Counted from the first letter of the stretch, positions 44,874 through 55,924 are shown. The stretch is DNA of 64,000 bases from CAWBOV01 sp963790525 (GCA_963790525.1 CAWBOV010000005.1:62001-126000), one strand, 5' to 3'. Notes: generated from the sequence alone by a model not told the origin. Translations and numbers: made by a program.

Positions 44874-45650
44874 TCAGCCGCGTTGGAGCGCCTCGCAGAT
44901 GGCGATCGCCTCGCGAGCGCCGAGCAACACCGTCTCGGCGACGTAGCGGATCCAGAGCGCCAGACCTGCCGGGGTGCCGCCCCCGAAGCCGGCGAGCGCC
45001 GCGGCGGTGCGCTCACGCAGTTCCAGGGCGCCGACTTCGACCACGACCAGTGACTTCGGGTCCAGCCCCCGCTCGACCAGGCACAGCCGCAGGGCGGCGT
45101 CGGCGACCACGACGGTGCTCGGCGCGAAAGCATCGAGCGTCAGCAACTCGCCGAGCACCACCGCGCCGACCACCACTGCGGGGGCCCGAGTGGCGGACAG
45201 CGTGGCGGCGAGGGTGTCGATCCGCCGGGCGATGAGCGGGTCGGGGCTCGGGCGGCCCAAAGAGCCGGAGTCCTCCACCAGATCGGCGGCTGCCAGGACG
45301 TGCAGACGTGCCAGCACCTGTCGCGGCGCCTTGGTCCAGGTGTCGGCCACGGCGCCGAGCTCGGCCGACACCCGCAGGGCTCCCTGCACCACCGGGTCCG
45401 CGACCTCCCCGCCGCGCAGCGCGTCCAGTGAGACGTCCGCCCCCGAGAGCACGGCCGACGCCCACGCGCCGCGCAGAGCGGACTCGGCCGACACCTCCGA
45501 CGACCGGCGGCGCAGGATGCGGTGAGTCAGCAGCGCATCGACGGACTCCCTGGTCTCCGTGACCGCCTCGGCTACACCGGGCAGCTCGAGCAGGGGGGCG
45601 AGCGGGTCAGCGGGCACGCGCCAGACGCTAACCGATCGCGGCAACGGCAC
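44874..45650 (-). CDS. Conserved actinobacterial protein (Rv3662c-like)
   Basis: This protein of about 258 residues contains SVWRVPADPLAPLLELPGVAEAV near the N-terminus, HRILRRRSSEVSAESALRGAWASAVLSG (faintly like the N-terminal part of Fic proteins, but no HPFxxGNGR follows) and a C-terminal GGGTPAGLALWIRYVAE. It is conserved in place next to acs in actinobacteria, corresponding to Rv3662c, sometimes labelled oxidoreductase without support. Function is unknown. It diverges from acs with a gap of 106 bp. Confidence 0.75.
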   Translation of the reverse strand: MPLPRSVSVWRVPADPLAPLLELPGVAEAVTETRESVDALLTHRILRRRSSEVSAESALRGAWASAVLSGADVSLDALRGGEVADPVVQGALRVSAELGAVADTWTKAPRQVLARLHVLAAADLVEDSGSLGRPSPDPLIARRIDTLAATLSATRAPAVVVGAVVLGELLTLDAFAPSTVVVADAALRLCLVERGLDPKSLVVVEVGALELRERTAAALAGFGGGTPAGLALWIRYVAETVLLGAREAIAICEALQRG

Positions 45651-45756
45651 CGCACGGCGAGCGGACGCGGTGTGGTCGGCGTGTGACGCACGCGATAGCT
45701 TCAGCTGAGGCAGTCAGTCCCATCGCCGAGGCTGTGACGTCACAGACGGAGGAACC

Positions 45757-47736
45757 GTGTCCGAGGAGTCCGAGAACCTGTCCAATCTGCTTCGCGAGGA
45801 TCGGCGCTTCCCGCCGTCGGAACAGTTCGCCGCGCAGGCGAATCTCGGCGCGGACGCCTACGACGCGGCCGCTGCCGACCGGCTCGCGTTCTGGGACGCC
45901 CAGGCGCGGGAACTCGAGTGGGCGACACCCTGGCACACGACGCTGGAGTGGGAAGCGCCGTTCGCCAAGTGGTTCGTCGGCGGCGAACTGAACGCGAGCG
46001 TCAACTGCCTCGACCGCCATGTCGCGAGCGGCCACGGTGACCAGGTGGCGATCCACTTCGAGGGCGAGCCCGGCGACACCCGCACGATCACCTACGCCGA
46101 CCTGCTCGCCGACGTCAGCCGCGCCGCCAACGCCATGACGGCGCTCGGCGTCAGCAAGGGCGACCGGGTGGCGATCTACCTGCCGATGATCCCCGAGGCA
46201 GTCGTCGCGATGCTCGCCTGCGCGCGTCTCGGCGCGCCCCACTCGGTCGTGTTCGGCGGCTTCTCGGCGCAGGCGCTCTACGACCGGATCGTCGACGCCG
46301 ACGCCAAGCTCGTGGTGACGGCCGACGGCGGGTACCGCCGGGGCAGCGTCTTCGCGCTCAAGCCCGCCGTGGACGAAGCGCTGGGCAAGGGCGAGACGAA
46401 CGTCGCGCACGTGCTGGTCGTCAAGCGCGGCGGCAACGAGGTGCCGTGGACCGACGGACGCGATGTCTGGTGGGAGGACGCGCTCGCCGAGGCGCCGGCC
46501 GAGCACCGCGCCGAGCCGCACGATGCCGAGCACCCGCTCTACATCCTGTACACGTCGGGGACCACGGGTAAGCCCAAGGGCATCCTGCACACGACCGGCG
46601 GATACCTGACGCAGGTCGCGTACACCCACCGCAACGTCTTCGACCTCAAGCCGGACACGGACGTCTACTGGTGCGCCGCGGACATCGGCTGGGTCACCGG
46701 CCACAGCTACATCGTCTACGGCCCGCTCGCCAACCGGTCCACGATCGTGATGTACGAGGGAACGCCGGACACCCCGACGCGCGGCCGTTGGTGGGAGATC
46801 ATCGCGAAATACCGCGTCTCCATCCTGTACTGCGCCCCGACCGCGATCCGCACGTTCATGAAGTGGGGCGAGGAGATCCCGGCCGAGTCACGACCTGTCG
46901 TCGTTGCGCGTGCTCGGCTCCGTGGGCGAACCCATCAACCCCGAGGCGTGGATCTGGTACCGGCGCGTCATCGGCGGCGATCGCACGCCCGTCGTGGACA
47001 CCTGGTGGCAGACCGAGACCGGCGCGATCATGATCAGCCCGCTGCCCGGGGTCACCGCCACCAAACCGGGTTCGGCCACCCGCCCGTTGCCCGGGATCAG
47101 CGCGGACGTCGTCGACAACGACGGGGTTCCCGTCCCCGACGGCGGCGGCGGTCTGCTCGTGCTCACCGAGCCGTGGCCGTCGATGCTGCGCGGTATCTGG
47201 GGCGACGAGGAGCGCTACCGGGAGACGTACTGGTCCCGGTTCGCCGACGCAGGGCTACTACTTCGCCGGCGACGGCGCCAAGAAGGACGACGACGGCGAC
47301 CTGTGGCTGCTCGGCCGGGTCGACGACGTCATGAACGTGTCCGGACACCGGATCTCGACGACCGAGGTGGAGTCGGCGCTCGTGTCGCACCCCGCGGTGG
47401 CCGAGGCCGCGGTCGTCGGCGCCACGGACGCCACGACCGGGCAGGCGATCGTCGCGTTCGTGATCCTGCGCGGGAACGTGCCGACCGACGAGGCCGAGGG
47501 GTCCGAGCTGATCAAGACCCTGCGCAACCACGTCGCCACCGAGATCGGCGCGATCGCCAAGCCACGACAGATCATGGTGGTCGCCGGAACTGCCGAAGAC
47601 CCGGTCCGGAAAGATCATGCGGCGGCTGCTGCGCGACGTGGCCGAGAACCGCGAGGTCGGCGACGTGACCACGCTCGCGGACTCGTCGGTCATGGACCTC
47701 ATCGGCCAGAAGCTGCCGAGCGCCACCGAGGACTGA
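45757..47736 (+). CDS. acs: Acetyl-CoA synthetase, interrupted by three indels
   Basis: This enzyme activates acetate to acetyl-CoA via acetyl-AMP. The start is GTG 45757. Motifs include [15 protein letters not shown] (P-loop), the [15 protein letters not shown] block, [22 protein letters not shown], and the C-terminal [15 protein letters not shown] with the acetylatable lysine. The frame changes near 46888, 47253 and 47587. Deleting one base at each (T, G and G) gives an unbroken protein of about 658 residues, the normal family length, ending [10 protein letters not shown]. Three independent repairs restoring perfect motifs argue for sequence error. Confidence 0.93.
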
Positions 47737-47830
47737 GACAGCGGTCGCCGACACTCGCGAGCGCAGGGCGACGCCGGTCGGGACCCGCGAGGGCGTGCAG
47801 CGCGGGCGGCCGCGCTCCGACGCTGGGGTC

Positions 47831-47889
47831 ATCAGAACCCGACGCTGGTCGATCAGAACCCGACGCGGGTCGATCAGAACCCGGTGTGA
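47831..47889. repeat. 21-bp tandem repeat after acs
   Basis: Two full units at 47831 and 47852 (ATCAGAACCCGACGC-GGTCG, differing at one base) are followed by a truncated third from 47873. The repeat fills the gap between the acs stop and the convergent SDR stop. No coding role is seen. Confidence 0.75.
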
Positions 47890-47895
47890 CGTCGG

Positions 47896-48555
47896 TCAGG
47901 TCCCGCGAGGCCGGAGCGTGAGGTCGTGCACGACGCCGTCGGCCGGGGTGGCGAGGACCTGCGCGATCGCCGCAGCCACCGTCTCGGGCCGGAGGTACTC
48001 CGACGGCACGTAGGGCAGCCTCTCCTGCGCGCGCAACTGCCGCTGCATCTCGGTCGCCACCCTGCCCGGGTACACCGTGCACACCCGCAGCAGCGGCTCC
48101 TCACCGCGCACGGAGTCGGCCAACGACCTCAGCGCGAACTTGGTCGCCGCGTACACGGTGCTCCCGGGACTCGCCGACAGGCCCTGCCCCGAGTTGACGA
48201 AGACCACCGTGCCGCCGGCCGCCCGCAGCGGCGCCAGCAACCGCCGCGTCAGCTCCGCGGGCGCCACGACGTTCACCGTGAACAACTCCTGCCAGGCCGC
48301 GACCTCCGCGTCCGCGAGCGTTCCCCGGACCGCGATTCCGGCCGAGTGGACCAACCCGTCCAGGCTGTCCCAGGCGGGAAGCGCGGCCGCCAGGGACGCC
48401 GGGTCGGCGAGATCGGCGACGACGTAGGACGCGACGGGCAGCTCGGCGAGGGCGGCACCGTCGCGACCGAGGGCGATCAGCTCGTGTCCCTGCAGTGCAT
48501 CGACGAGCGCGCGGCCGATCCCCCGCGTGGCACCCGTGATCAGATAGCGCGCCAT
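47896..48555 (-). CDS. Short-chain dehydrogenase/reductase
   Basis: This 219-residue classical SDR has [13 protein letters not shown] (TGxxxGIG cofactor loop), DLADP, HSAGIA, NSGQG with catalytic Ser, and YAATK (YxxxK). ATG 48555 is preceded by GGGAGGGAG. The cofactor is probably NADP(H) or NAD(H), and the substrate is unknown. It directly follows the TetR gene on the same strand, so the regulator probably controls it. Confidence 0.92.
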   Translation of the reverse strand: MARYLITGATRGIGRALVDALQGHELIALGRDGAALAELPVASYVVADLADPASLAAALPAWDSLDGLVHSAGIAVRGTLADAEVAAWQELFTVNVVAPAELTRRLLAPLRAAGGTVVFVNSGQGLSASPGSTVYAATKFALRSLADSVRGEEPLLRVCTVYPGRVATEMQRQLRAQERLPYVPSEYLRPETVAAAIAQVLATPADGVVHDLTLRPRGT

Positions 48556-48556
48556 C

Positions 48557-49159
48557 TCAGCTCCCTCCCTGCTCCGGGGTCGTGCACACATCTGCGTCGA
48601 CCGTGGCCCGAACGGCCCGGTGGAACAGCGCGCCGGGATCGGGCACGGGCCGGGGCCACCGCCCCGCCAGCTCCATCGCGATCAGGCCGTGCAGCTGCGC
48701 CCAGGCGAGCGGATTCGGGCGGGCCGCGAGTACGCCCAACCCGGCCGTCCAGGAGCCACCGCCGTCGCGGCCGCCGTCGGACGGGCCGAAGCCGGTGATC
48801 GCGGGGCCGAAGACGAGCGTGTACTCGTGCGGATGGCTCAACGCCCAGGCCCGCAACGCCGACCATCCCGCGGTCCAGCGGACCGCCTCGCTCGCCGCCG
48901 CCTCGCTCGCCGTCGCCGCGGCCACGGCGTCGATCACCGACGCGCGTGCCTCGGCAATGAGGATCGTCAGGAGATCCTCCCTGCTGGCGAGGTAGCGGTA
49001 CACCGCGGACGAGACCATCCCGAGCTCGCGCGCCACGGCTCGTAGCGAGACACTGTCGACACCGCCCGAGGCCAGCTGGCGGCGGGCCTCACCGACGATC
49101 TCGGCGACCAGGTCGGCGCGGTTGCGGGCTCTGAGCGTCGCGGCGCGGCTGGTGGTCAC
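48557..49159 (-). CDS. TetR-family transcriptional regulator
   Basis: This 200-residue repressor starts at GTG 49159. The N-terminal helix-turn-helix is SVSLRAVARELGMVSSAVYRYLASREDLL. The C-terminal ligand domain has WSALRAWALSHPHEYTLVFG, similar to WHG-type TetR C-domains. It lies one base pair from the SDR gene in a two-gene operon. The ligand is unknown. Confidence 0.9.
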   Translation of the reverse strand: MTTSRAATLRARNRADLVAEIVGEARRQLASGGVDSVSLRAVARELGMVSSAVYRYLASREDLLTILIAEARASVIDAVAAATASEAAASEAVRWTAGWSALRAWALSHPHEYTLVFGPAITGFGPSDGGRDGGGSWTAGLGVLAARPNPLAWAQLHGLIAMELAGRWPRPVPDPGALFHRAVRATVDADVCTTPEQGGS

Positions 49160-49302
49160 GGCTGCCAGCTTGCCATGCCCGTAGAGCGATGCATCCGATC
49201 CGGAGCGCCGCTCTGTCAGGTGCTGGGCCTGCGCGCGACGCAATCAATGGAATGATGGGCGCGATCACACACGAGAGCCGAACGTGAGAGGACCCCAACG
49301 CC

Positions 49303-49762
49303 GTGACGGTTCCCCCAGTCATCCCGACAAGCGCGGACGAGCCGTCGATCGGCGAGCTGGCCAAGGATGCGTCGGCCCACCTGTCCACGATCTTCCGCGG
49401 TGAGATCGAGCTGGCGAAGGCCGAGCTGAAGACCTCGGTGAAGAACGCCGGCCTGAGCGCGGCGATGTTCGCGATCGCAGGCGTGCTCTTCGCCCTGTCA
49501 CTGCCGTTCGGACTTATCGCACTGGCCGAATACCTGGCCTTCGTGGGGCTCTGCCGGTGGGCCGCCTTCCTGATCGTCTTCGGCGCGATCCTGCTGATCG
49601 GCGGCCTCGTCGCCTACCTCGCCATCCGGAAGATCAAGAGGGTGAAGTCGCCCGAGCGCACGATCGCGACCGCCAAGGACACCGCCGCCTACCTGAGGCA
49701 TCCGACCACCTCGCCGTCCAGCCACCACCGCCACCGAGGTGCCACGCAGGCCGGGTCGATGA
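49303..49762 (+). CDS. Holin-superfamily membrane protein (PF07332-like, Rv3669-like position)
   Basis: The protein begins at GTG 49303, with a helix SIGELAKDASAHLSTIFRGEIELAKAEL typical of actinobacterial holin-X proteins. Two membrane spans follow (residues about 50-75 and 85-110) and then a basic tail AIRKIKRVKSPERTIATAKDTAAYLRHP. The frame then reads on into the next gene. One surplus base near 49700 would instead give a stop TGA at 49760-49762, overlapping the next ATG. These proteins are common chromosomal membrane proteins and do not indicate a prophage. Confidence 0.8.
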
Positions 49763-50676
49763 GCGAGTTCGACGTCCTCGACGACGGCCCGTGGACCCAC
49801 CGCACGGTCCGCGCGAACGGCATCGCGCATGCACGTCGCCGAACTCGGCAGCGGTCCGCTCGTGCTGCTCCTGCACGGGTTCCCCCAGTTCTGGTGGACG
49901 TGGTCGGCAGCAACTCGTCGACCTCGCGGCCGCCGGTTTGCGTGCCGTCGCGGTGGATCTGCGCGGCTTCGGCGCGAGCGACAAACCGCCCCGTGGCTAC
50001 GACGTGCTGACACTGGCCGCCGACGTCGCCGGGCTGGTGGTGTCCCTCGGCGAGCGCAACGCGATGATCGTGGGCAGCGATGTGGGCGGGCTGGTCGCCT
50101 GGTCGGTGGCGGCCCGCGACCCGGAGTCGTCCGCGCGATGCCGTCCGTCGGCGCACCGCACCCGCTCCGGTTGCGCGGCGGTCCTGACCGACCCCGCGGG
50201 CAGGGCCGGGCCTGCGCCGGGCGTTCACGACCTTCCAGCTCCCGCGCTGTCCCCGAACGCCGGCTGACTCGAGATCCGCAGTACGTGCGAGGGCTCTTCG
50301 ACGCCTGGTGCGGGCCGGCCTGGCAGCGCGACTCCGACGACGCCGACTCGAGCGAGTACGCCGCGGCCATGCGGGTCACCAAGGCCGCCTATTGCGCGGT
50401 GGAGTACTTCCGGTGGGCATTCCGCTCGGTTCCCCGGCCCGGACGGCCACCGCGCTTCGCCCGGCCATCGCGCAGGGATCGACGTGCCCGTGCTGCAACT
50501 GCACGGCGATCGCGACCACTGGATGCTGGCCCGCACGGCCCAGGGCTCCGGCCGCTACGTCAACGCCGAGTACGAATGGCGGCTGCTTCCCGGAGCCGGG
50601 CACTTCCTGCCAGAACGAGGTTCCCGGCCTGGTCAGCAGCGAGATCATCCAGTGGGTGAAGCGCGTATCCACCTGA
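49759..50676 (+). CDS. Epoxide hydrolase-like alpha/beta hydrolase (EphE-like), broken by indels
   Basis: Pieces in different frames assemble in order: MSEFDVLDDGPWTHRTV at ATG 49759, then GSGPLVLLLHGFPQFWWTW (HGFP oxyanion motif). Next come AAAGLRAVAVDLRGFGASDKP, NAMIVGSDVGGLVAW (nucleophile Asp in GSDVGG, as in epoxide hydrolases), FDAWCGPAWQRDSD, VPVLQLHGDRDHWML, LPGAGHFL (catalytic His) and SEIIQWVKRVST with a stop at 50676. At least five frame changes occur within 900 bp. Position after a holin-like gene matches ephE (Rv3670). Confidence 0.8.
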
Positions 50677-50783
50677 ACCGCGTCGGTTCGCCGCGGAACC
50701 CGGGACCGGTTACGAATGTCATGCCGCATTCGCCGTGATTCGCACGTCCACGCCGCCGCCCCGCCGCACGGCAGGCTGGGGCC

Positions 50784-51724
50784 ATGACTTTCGTCGACCA
50801 CCGAACTGAGCACCGCCGCCATCGAACTGCGCGGCCTGGTCAAGACCTTCAAGACCCCGCAGGGGCCGGTGCGCGCGGTGAAGGGCGTCGACCTCGACAT
50901 CGCGCCCGGCGAGACGGTGGCCCTGCTCGGACCGAACGGCGCCGGCAAGTCGACGACGATCGACATGCTGCTGGGCCTGTGCCGGCCGGACGCGGACAGT
51001 GCCGATGTTCGGGCTGCCGTCGGCCAAGGCGGTCGCGGCGGGCGTGGTCGGCGCGATGCTGCAGACCGGCGGGCTCGTCCGCGACATGACCGTCCGCGAA
51101 CTGGTCGCCATGATGGCCTCGCTGTATCCGCGTCCGCTCGACGTCCAGTCGGCGATGGAACTGACCGGCGTGGCCGATATCGCCGAGCAGCGCACGAACA
51201 AGCTCTCGGGCGGCCAGACCCAGCGGGTGCGCGCGGCCATCGCGCTGGTCGCCAACACCGACCTGCTCGTGCTCGACGAGCCGACCGTGGCCATGGACGT
51301 CGAGGGTCGGCGCCAGTTCTGGACGTTCATGCGCGAGGTCGCCGCCCGCGGCAAGACGATCGTCTTCGCGACCCACTACCTCGAGGAGGCCGACGCGTAC
51401 GCCGACCGCATCGTGCTCATGGCCCGCGGGCGGATCGTCGCCGACGGCTCGACCACCGAGATCAAGGCGACGGTCGGCCTGCGGACGATCCGGGCCACGC
51501 TGCCCGGAGCGGACCCGGCCGGCCTGGACGGCTGCCCGGGGTCACCAGCGCCGAGCGGCACGGCGAGTCGATCAGCCTGCGCTGCCTGGACTCCGACGCG
51601 GCCATCCGGGCCCTGCTCGCCACCTACCCGGACGTCCGTGACATCGAGATCGCCGGCGCCGGGCTCGAGGAGGCGTTCCTCGCCCTCACCGGCGACGACA
51701 CCGACCGGACGGGCAGTCTCGTGA
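50784..51724 (+). CDS. ABC transporter ATP-binding protein (DrrA-like), broken by indels
   Basis: From ATG 50784, the frame-corrected protein reads AIELRGLVKTFKTPQG, then LLGPNGAGKSTTIDMLLGL (Walker A) and TNKLSGGQTQRVRAAIAL (ABC signature). LLVLDEPTVAMD (Walker B) and FATHYLEEADAYADR (His switch) follow, and a C-terminal DrrA-type domain ends about EEAFLALTGDD. Frame changes are visible near 50805, 51000 and 51535. A TGA at 51722-51724 overlapping the permease ATG is the likely stop. It powers the adjacent ABC-2 permease, probably for efflux of a drug or lipid. Confidence 0.85.
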
Positions 51725-52453
51725 TGAGCAACCTCTACGCGCGCACCGAACTGCTCCGGGTACTGCGCAACCGGCAGAACTTCGTCTTCTCCATCGCGAT
51801 CCCGCTGGCACTGTTCCTCTTCATCGCCGGGGAGCAACCGCAAGCGTGATGGACGGGCCGTTCCAATCGTTCCTGCCGTACTACATGGTCGGCATGATCG
51901 GTTCGGCGGCGACGATCGCCGCCATGGCCAGCGGTGCGCGCATCGCCGCGGAGCGCTCGATCGGCTGGACCCGGCAGCTGCGCATGTCGCCCCTGACCCC
52001 GGGCGCGTACTTCCGCGCCAAGGTGATCCTCGGGTACTTCATGGCCATGATCAGCATCGCGCTGGTCTACCTCGCCGGCCTCGTGCTGGGCGTGTCGATC
52101 GACGGCAGCCGGTGGCTGCCGATGACCGGGCTGATCCTGGTGGCGCTCGTCCCGTTCCTCGGCATCGGCATCATGCTCGGGCATCTGCTCCGATCGACTC
52201 GATGGGCCCCGCGCTCGGCGGCGGTTCCGCCCTGTTCGGTTTCCTCGGCGGCCAGTGGTTCCCGCTCCCCTCCGGCGGGGCGCTGCACGCCATCGCCGAG
52301 CTGGTCCCGTCCTACTGGATGACGCGGGCCAGCCACATCGGCGTGGGCGGGCCGTCCTGGCCGGCGAAGGGGTGGATCGTCATCGCGGTGTGGTCCGTCG
52401 GGGCGGCGCTGGTGGCACGGCAGGTCTACCGGCGCGACACCAACCGGGTCTGA
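51724..52453 (+). CDS. ABC-2 type exporter permease (DrrB-like), broken by indels
   Basis: The product begins MSNLYARTELLRVLRNRQNFVFSI with the first span. An indel near 51840 shifts the frame to FLPYYMVGMIGSAATIAAMASGARIAAERSIGWTRQLRMSPL, typical ABC-2 sequence. Further spans follow, and a second shift near 52195 leads to MGPALGGGSALFGFLGGQWFPLP and a final span ending at 52453. About six membrane segments are expected. It forms the exporter with the preceding ATPase. Confidence 0.82.
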
Positions 52454-52484
52454 TCGGCGTGGGCGACGTAATCTCGATGCCATC

Positions 52485-53644
52485 ATGAAAGCAGCCGAGC
52501 AACCGCGGTCGCAGTGGGCCGGCGACCGCCCGGAGTGGGCGAGTGGCTGGCGCAGCTGGTGTTCCCCGGCGTCTGGCTGGTCTATCTGCTGCAGACGGCC
52601 AGCGGGGTGCAGAAGCACACGTCGGGAGTGTGGCCGGCGGTCGGACTGATCCTCGTCGTCGTCTTCTGCTGCTGCTACCTACGGGCTCTGCCCGCCGCGT
52701 GGGGACGCAACGATCGCAGGTTCTGGACTAACTACCTCGCTTTGTATGTCATCTGTTTCCTCGAGTTGTTCCTCGCCCACGACGACGCGCTCGTGATGAT
52801 GACCTTCATCGCCGTGCTGGCGATGAGCCGGATGCGGCGGCACAGCGCGATCGTGGTCACCTCACTCGCCGCGCTCACCGTCATCGTGCCCAACTCGGTG
52901 CCGTCCTGGCGCCATCACGTCGACTACAGCATCGCGTTCAGCGTGGTGATGGTGTCGCTGGCCATGTACGGCTTCTTCACCATCCTGCAGTCCAACCGCG
53001 AGCTGACCGCCGCGCGGACCGAGGTGGCCCGGCTGGCCGCTGAGAACGAGCGCAGCCGGATCGCCCGGGATCTGCACGATCTGCTGGGCCACTCGCTGAC
53101 GACGATCACGGTCAAGGCCGGTCTGGCCAAGCGGCTGGTCGAGCGCGATCCCGCCCGCGCGGCGCAGGAGATCGGCGAGGTCGAGGAGCTGACCCGCAGC
53201 ACGCTGGCCGACGTCCGCGCCGCTGTGTCCGGCTACCGCGAGATCACCCTGGCCGGCGAACTGGCCACGTCCCAGGAGGTACTGCGGGCCTCCGGGATCA
53301 GCGCGACGTCCCCGGCGCAATCGACGCGGTCACCCGGCAGTACGCGAGCTGTTCGCCTGGGTGGTGCGGGAGGGCGTCACCAACGTGATCCGCCACGCGC
53401 GCGCGACCTGCACGATCAGGGTCGGCCCGAACTGGCTCGAGATCGTCGACGACGGCGCGGGCGGCACTCCGGGTGCGGCACCGGGCTGCCCGGCCTGCGC
53501 GAGCGGGTCGCGGCGGCCGGTGGCACGGTGACTGCGGGCGGCGGCGCTCGCGACCGGCGGATGGACGCTGCGGGTGGACCTGCCGGACTCGCCCGGGCCG
53601 CTCGCATCGACGTGGGCGACCCCATCGAGTGCGCCGGGCGATGA
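52485..53644 (+). CDS. DesK-like sensor histidine kinase, broken by indels
   Basis: ATG 52485 opens [16 protein letters not shown]. After an indel near 52530 the protein continues [23 protein letters not shown], with four to five membrane spans up to about residue 150. The HisKA_3 box is [27 protein letters not shown] (phospho-His in ARDLHD), and the ATPase parts are [13 protein letters not shown] (N box) and [10 protein letters not shown]. Two more indels lie near 53320 and 53475. The stop overlaps the response-regulator start. It probably senses membrane or drug stress and controls the adjacent exporter. Confidence 0.83.
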
Positions 53645-54245
53645 TCCGAATCCTGCTGGCCGACGATCAGACGCTCGTTCGGTCGGCGTTGGCCGCGTTG
53701 CTCGAACTCGAGGAGGACTTCGTGGTCGTCGAGCAGGTCGGCCGAGGGGACGAGGTCGTCGCTGCCGCACGCGGCACCACCCCGACATCGCGCTGCTGGA
53801 CATCGAGATGCCCGGGCCTCGACGGCCTGGCCGCGGCCGCCGCGCTCACGCAGGAGGTGCCGTCGTGCCCGGTTCTGATCCTGACCACGTTCGGCCGTCC
53901 CGGCTATCTGCGCCGGGCGATGGAGGCCGGCGCGCTGGGTTTCGTCGTCAAGGACGCCCCGGCCGAGCAGCTGGCGGACGCGGTGCGACGGGTCGCCGGC
54001 GGCGAGCGGGTCGTCGATGCCACGCTGGCCGCGGCGACGCTCGCCGGCGGGGTGTCGCCGCTGACCGGGCGCGAGCGCGACGTCCTGGTCGCCGCCCGCG
54101 GAGGCTCCACGGTGGCCGACATCGCCCGCAAGCTGTTCCTGTCCGAGGGGACCGTGCGCAATTACCTGTCGGCGGCGATCGCAAGACTGGCGTGCGCAAC
54201 CGGGTCGAGGCCATCCGCTTCGCCGACGACCGCGGCTGGCTCTGA
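53641..54245 (+). CDS. NarL/FixJ-family response regulator, broken by indels
   Basis: ATG 53641 starts [23 protein letters not shown] (acidic pocket Asp-Asp). The phospho-acceptor Asp lies in IALLDIEMPG, reached after an indel near 53780, and a second indel follows near 53815. LTTFGRPGYLRRAMEAGALGFVVKD is the output face. The LuxR helix-turn-helix is LTGRERDVLVAARGGSTVADIARKLFLSEGTVRNYLS. A last indel near 54182 restores the C-terminus VEAIRFADDRGWL at 54245. It pairs with the preceding DesK-like kinase. Confidence 0.83.
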
Positions 54246-54349
54246 GGCACCGGACGCGCCCACGAGGCGCCGGACGTGCCCCAGGCGCCGGAAGTGCCGC
54301 CGAGCGCGGCCGGCTCCGACGCGCCGCCCCCGGCCGGTACCGTGGGTTC

Positions 54350-55105
54350 GTGAGCCCGATGACCGACGCGGAACGCCGCCGGCTCGGTGCCACCTTCGAC
54401 TCGGCGGCCGACCTGTACGACCGGGTGCGCCCGGACTTCCCGGCGGAGGCGCTGGACTGGGTCCTGCCCGGGGACGCGCGGCAGGTGCTGGATCTCGGTG
54501 CCGGGACGGGCAAGCTCACCGCCGCGCTGGTGGAGCGCGGGCTGGACGTCGTCGCGGTCGACCCGTCGCCGAACATGCTCGCCCAGCTGCGGGCCAAGCT
54601 GCCCGGTGTCGACGCGCGGGTCGGCGTCGCCGAGCACATCGAGCTGCCGGACGCCAGCGTGGACGCGATCGTCGTCGGATCGGCCTTCCACTGGTTCGCC
54701 CGGCCCGCGGCCGACGCGGAGATCGCCCGGGTGCTGCGTCCGGGCGGCGCGGTCGGACTGCTGTGGAACCTCCGGGACCCCTCCGCAGTGGAGTCGCGGG
54801 TCTTCGTCGAGGCCCAGTCGGGCCCGGCTCCCCCAGCGGGGAGCGCTACAGCGGGATCGAGCTCGACGCGCGCTGGTTCGGCGAGACACGAGCGGGGGGA
54901 GTTCGCCCACGGGCAGTCGCTGTCGCCGCAGGAGCTGGTGGATCTGGTCGCGTCCCGCTCCTACGTGATCGCCATGGACGAGCCGGAGCGGGCGCGCCTG
55001 CTGGAGCGCGTCCGCCGCGTCACCCGGGAACATCCGGGGCTGGCAGGGCGGGAGACGTTCCGCCTGCCGTACACGACGATCGTGCTGCGGGCCCGCGCCC
55101 ACTGA
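54350..55105 (+). CDS. SAM-dependent class I methyltransferase
   Basis: This protein of about 250 residues has ATFDSAADLYDRVRPDFP (N-terminal family motif), QVLDLGAGTGKLTAALVERG (SAM motif I), VVAVDPSPNMLAQL (motif II) and DAIVVGSAFHWF (motif IV), then EIARVLRPGGAVGLLWN. Between about 54795 and 54890 the conserved text (ERYSGIELDARWFGET) runs in another frame, so two compensating indels are likely. It resembles small-molecule methyltransferases of the Tam/UbiE style. The substrate is unknown. GTG 54350 or ATG 54359 may be the start. Confidence 0.8.
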   Translation: MSPMTDAERRRLGATFDSAADLYDRVRPDFPAEALDWVLPGDARQVLDLGAGTGKLTAALVERGLDVVAVDPSPNMLAQLRAKLPGVDARVGVAEHIELPDASVDAIVVGSAFHWFARPAADAEIARVLRPGGAVGLLWNLRDPSAVESRVFVEAQSGPAPPAGSATAGSSSTRAGSARHERGEFAHGQSLSPQELVDLVASRSYVIAMDEPERARLLERVRRVTREHPGLAGRETFRLPYTTIVLRARAH

Positions 55106-55112
55106 TCACGCC

Positions 55113-55150
55113 GGCGCCGCCGTCCCGCGCCCGTTGACCACGGCGGCGCC
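55113..55150. terminator. Strong hairpin between the methyltransferase gene and coaX
   Basis: GGCGCCGCCGT (55113-55123) and ACGGCGGCGCC (55140-55150) form a perfect 11-bp stem with a 16-base loop. It lies between convergent stops at 55105 and 55161, so it can end both the methyltransferase transcript and the long cofactor operon. Confidence 0.75.
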
Positions 55151-55160
55151 CGCGGCCCGC

Positions 55161-55924
55161 CTACTGGTTGCGCTCGAAGATGAGCCGGAGGCCGAGCAGC
55201 GTCAGGTCGGGCTCGTACCGGTGCACGGTCTCGCTGTGGGCGATGGCGAACCCGGCCAGGCCACCGGTCGCGATCACGGCCACCGATTCGGGGTCGGCGG
55301 GGAGCAGGGCCTTGCGCAGGCGCCGGACCAGGCCGTCGACCTGCCCGGCGAAGCCGTACAGGATGCCCGACTGCAGCGCCTCGACGGTGTTCTTGCCGAT
55401 GGGTGAACGCGGCTCCACCAGCTCGACCTTGCGCAGCTGGGCGGCGCGGGCGGCGAGAGCGTCGACGGAGATCTCGATGCCCGGGGCCAGCGCGCCCCCG
55501 ACGAACTCGCCCTTGGCGCTGACGACGTCGAAGTTGGTGGACGTGCCGAAGTCGACGACGATCGCCGGGCCCCCGATCAGGTGGAACGCGGCGATCGTGT
55601 TGCAGATGCGGTCCGTGCCGACCTCCTTCGGGTTGTCCATCAGCACGCCCACGCCCGTGCGGATCCCCGGCTCCACGATGATCGTGGGGTGGTTCGGGTA
55701 GTACCGCGCCAGCATGGTGCGCAGCTCGCGCAGCGCGGCCGGCACCGTCGAGCAGGCGCTGATGCCGGTGATCTCGACGTCGGCGAGCAGGCCGCGGTAG
55801 GTCAATGCCAGCTCGTCGGCGGTGTTGCGCGCATCGGTCTTGATGCGCCAGGAGTGTCGAGGTGGTCGCCGTCGAAGACCCCGAGGACGGTGTTGGTGTT
55901 GCCGATGTCGATCGCGAGCAGCAT
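55161..55924 (-). CDS. coaX: Type III pantothenate kinase, one indel near the N-terminus
   Basis: This enzyme catalyses the first step of CoA synthesis. ATG 55924 begins LLAIDIGNTNTVLGVFDGD (phosphate-1 motif). A missing base near 55855 shifts to SWRIKTDARNTADELALTY. Further motifs are DRICNTIAAFHLIGGPAIVVDFGTSTNFDVVS (phosphate-2) and GGALAPGIEIS. The C-terminus is LTLLGLRLIFERNQ. Length and motifs match actinobacterial CoaX. Its start overlaps the nadC stop by one base, placing it last in the cofactor operon. Confidence 0.93.

Noticed and set aside
45757..47736. acs as a true pseudogene
   Set aside because: Removing one base at each of three points restores every motif and the normal length; sequence error is simpler.
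49303..49762. Prophage holin
   Set aside because: The holin-superfamily protein is a common chromosomal actinobacterial membrane protein; no other phage genes are nearby and the position matches Rv3669.
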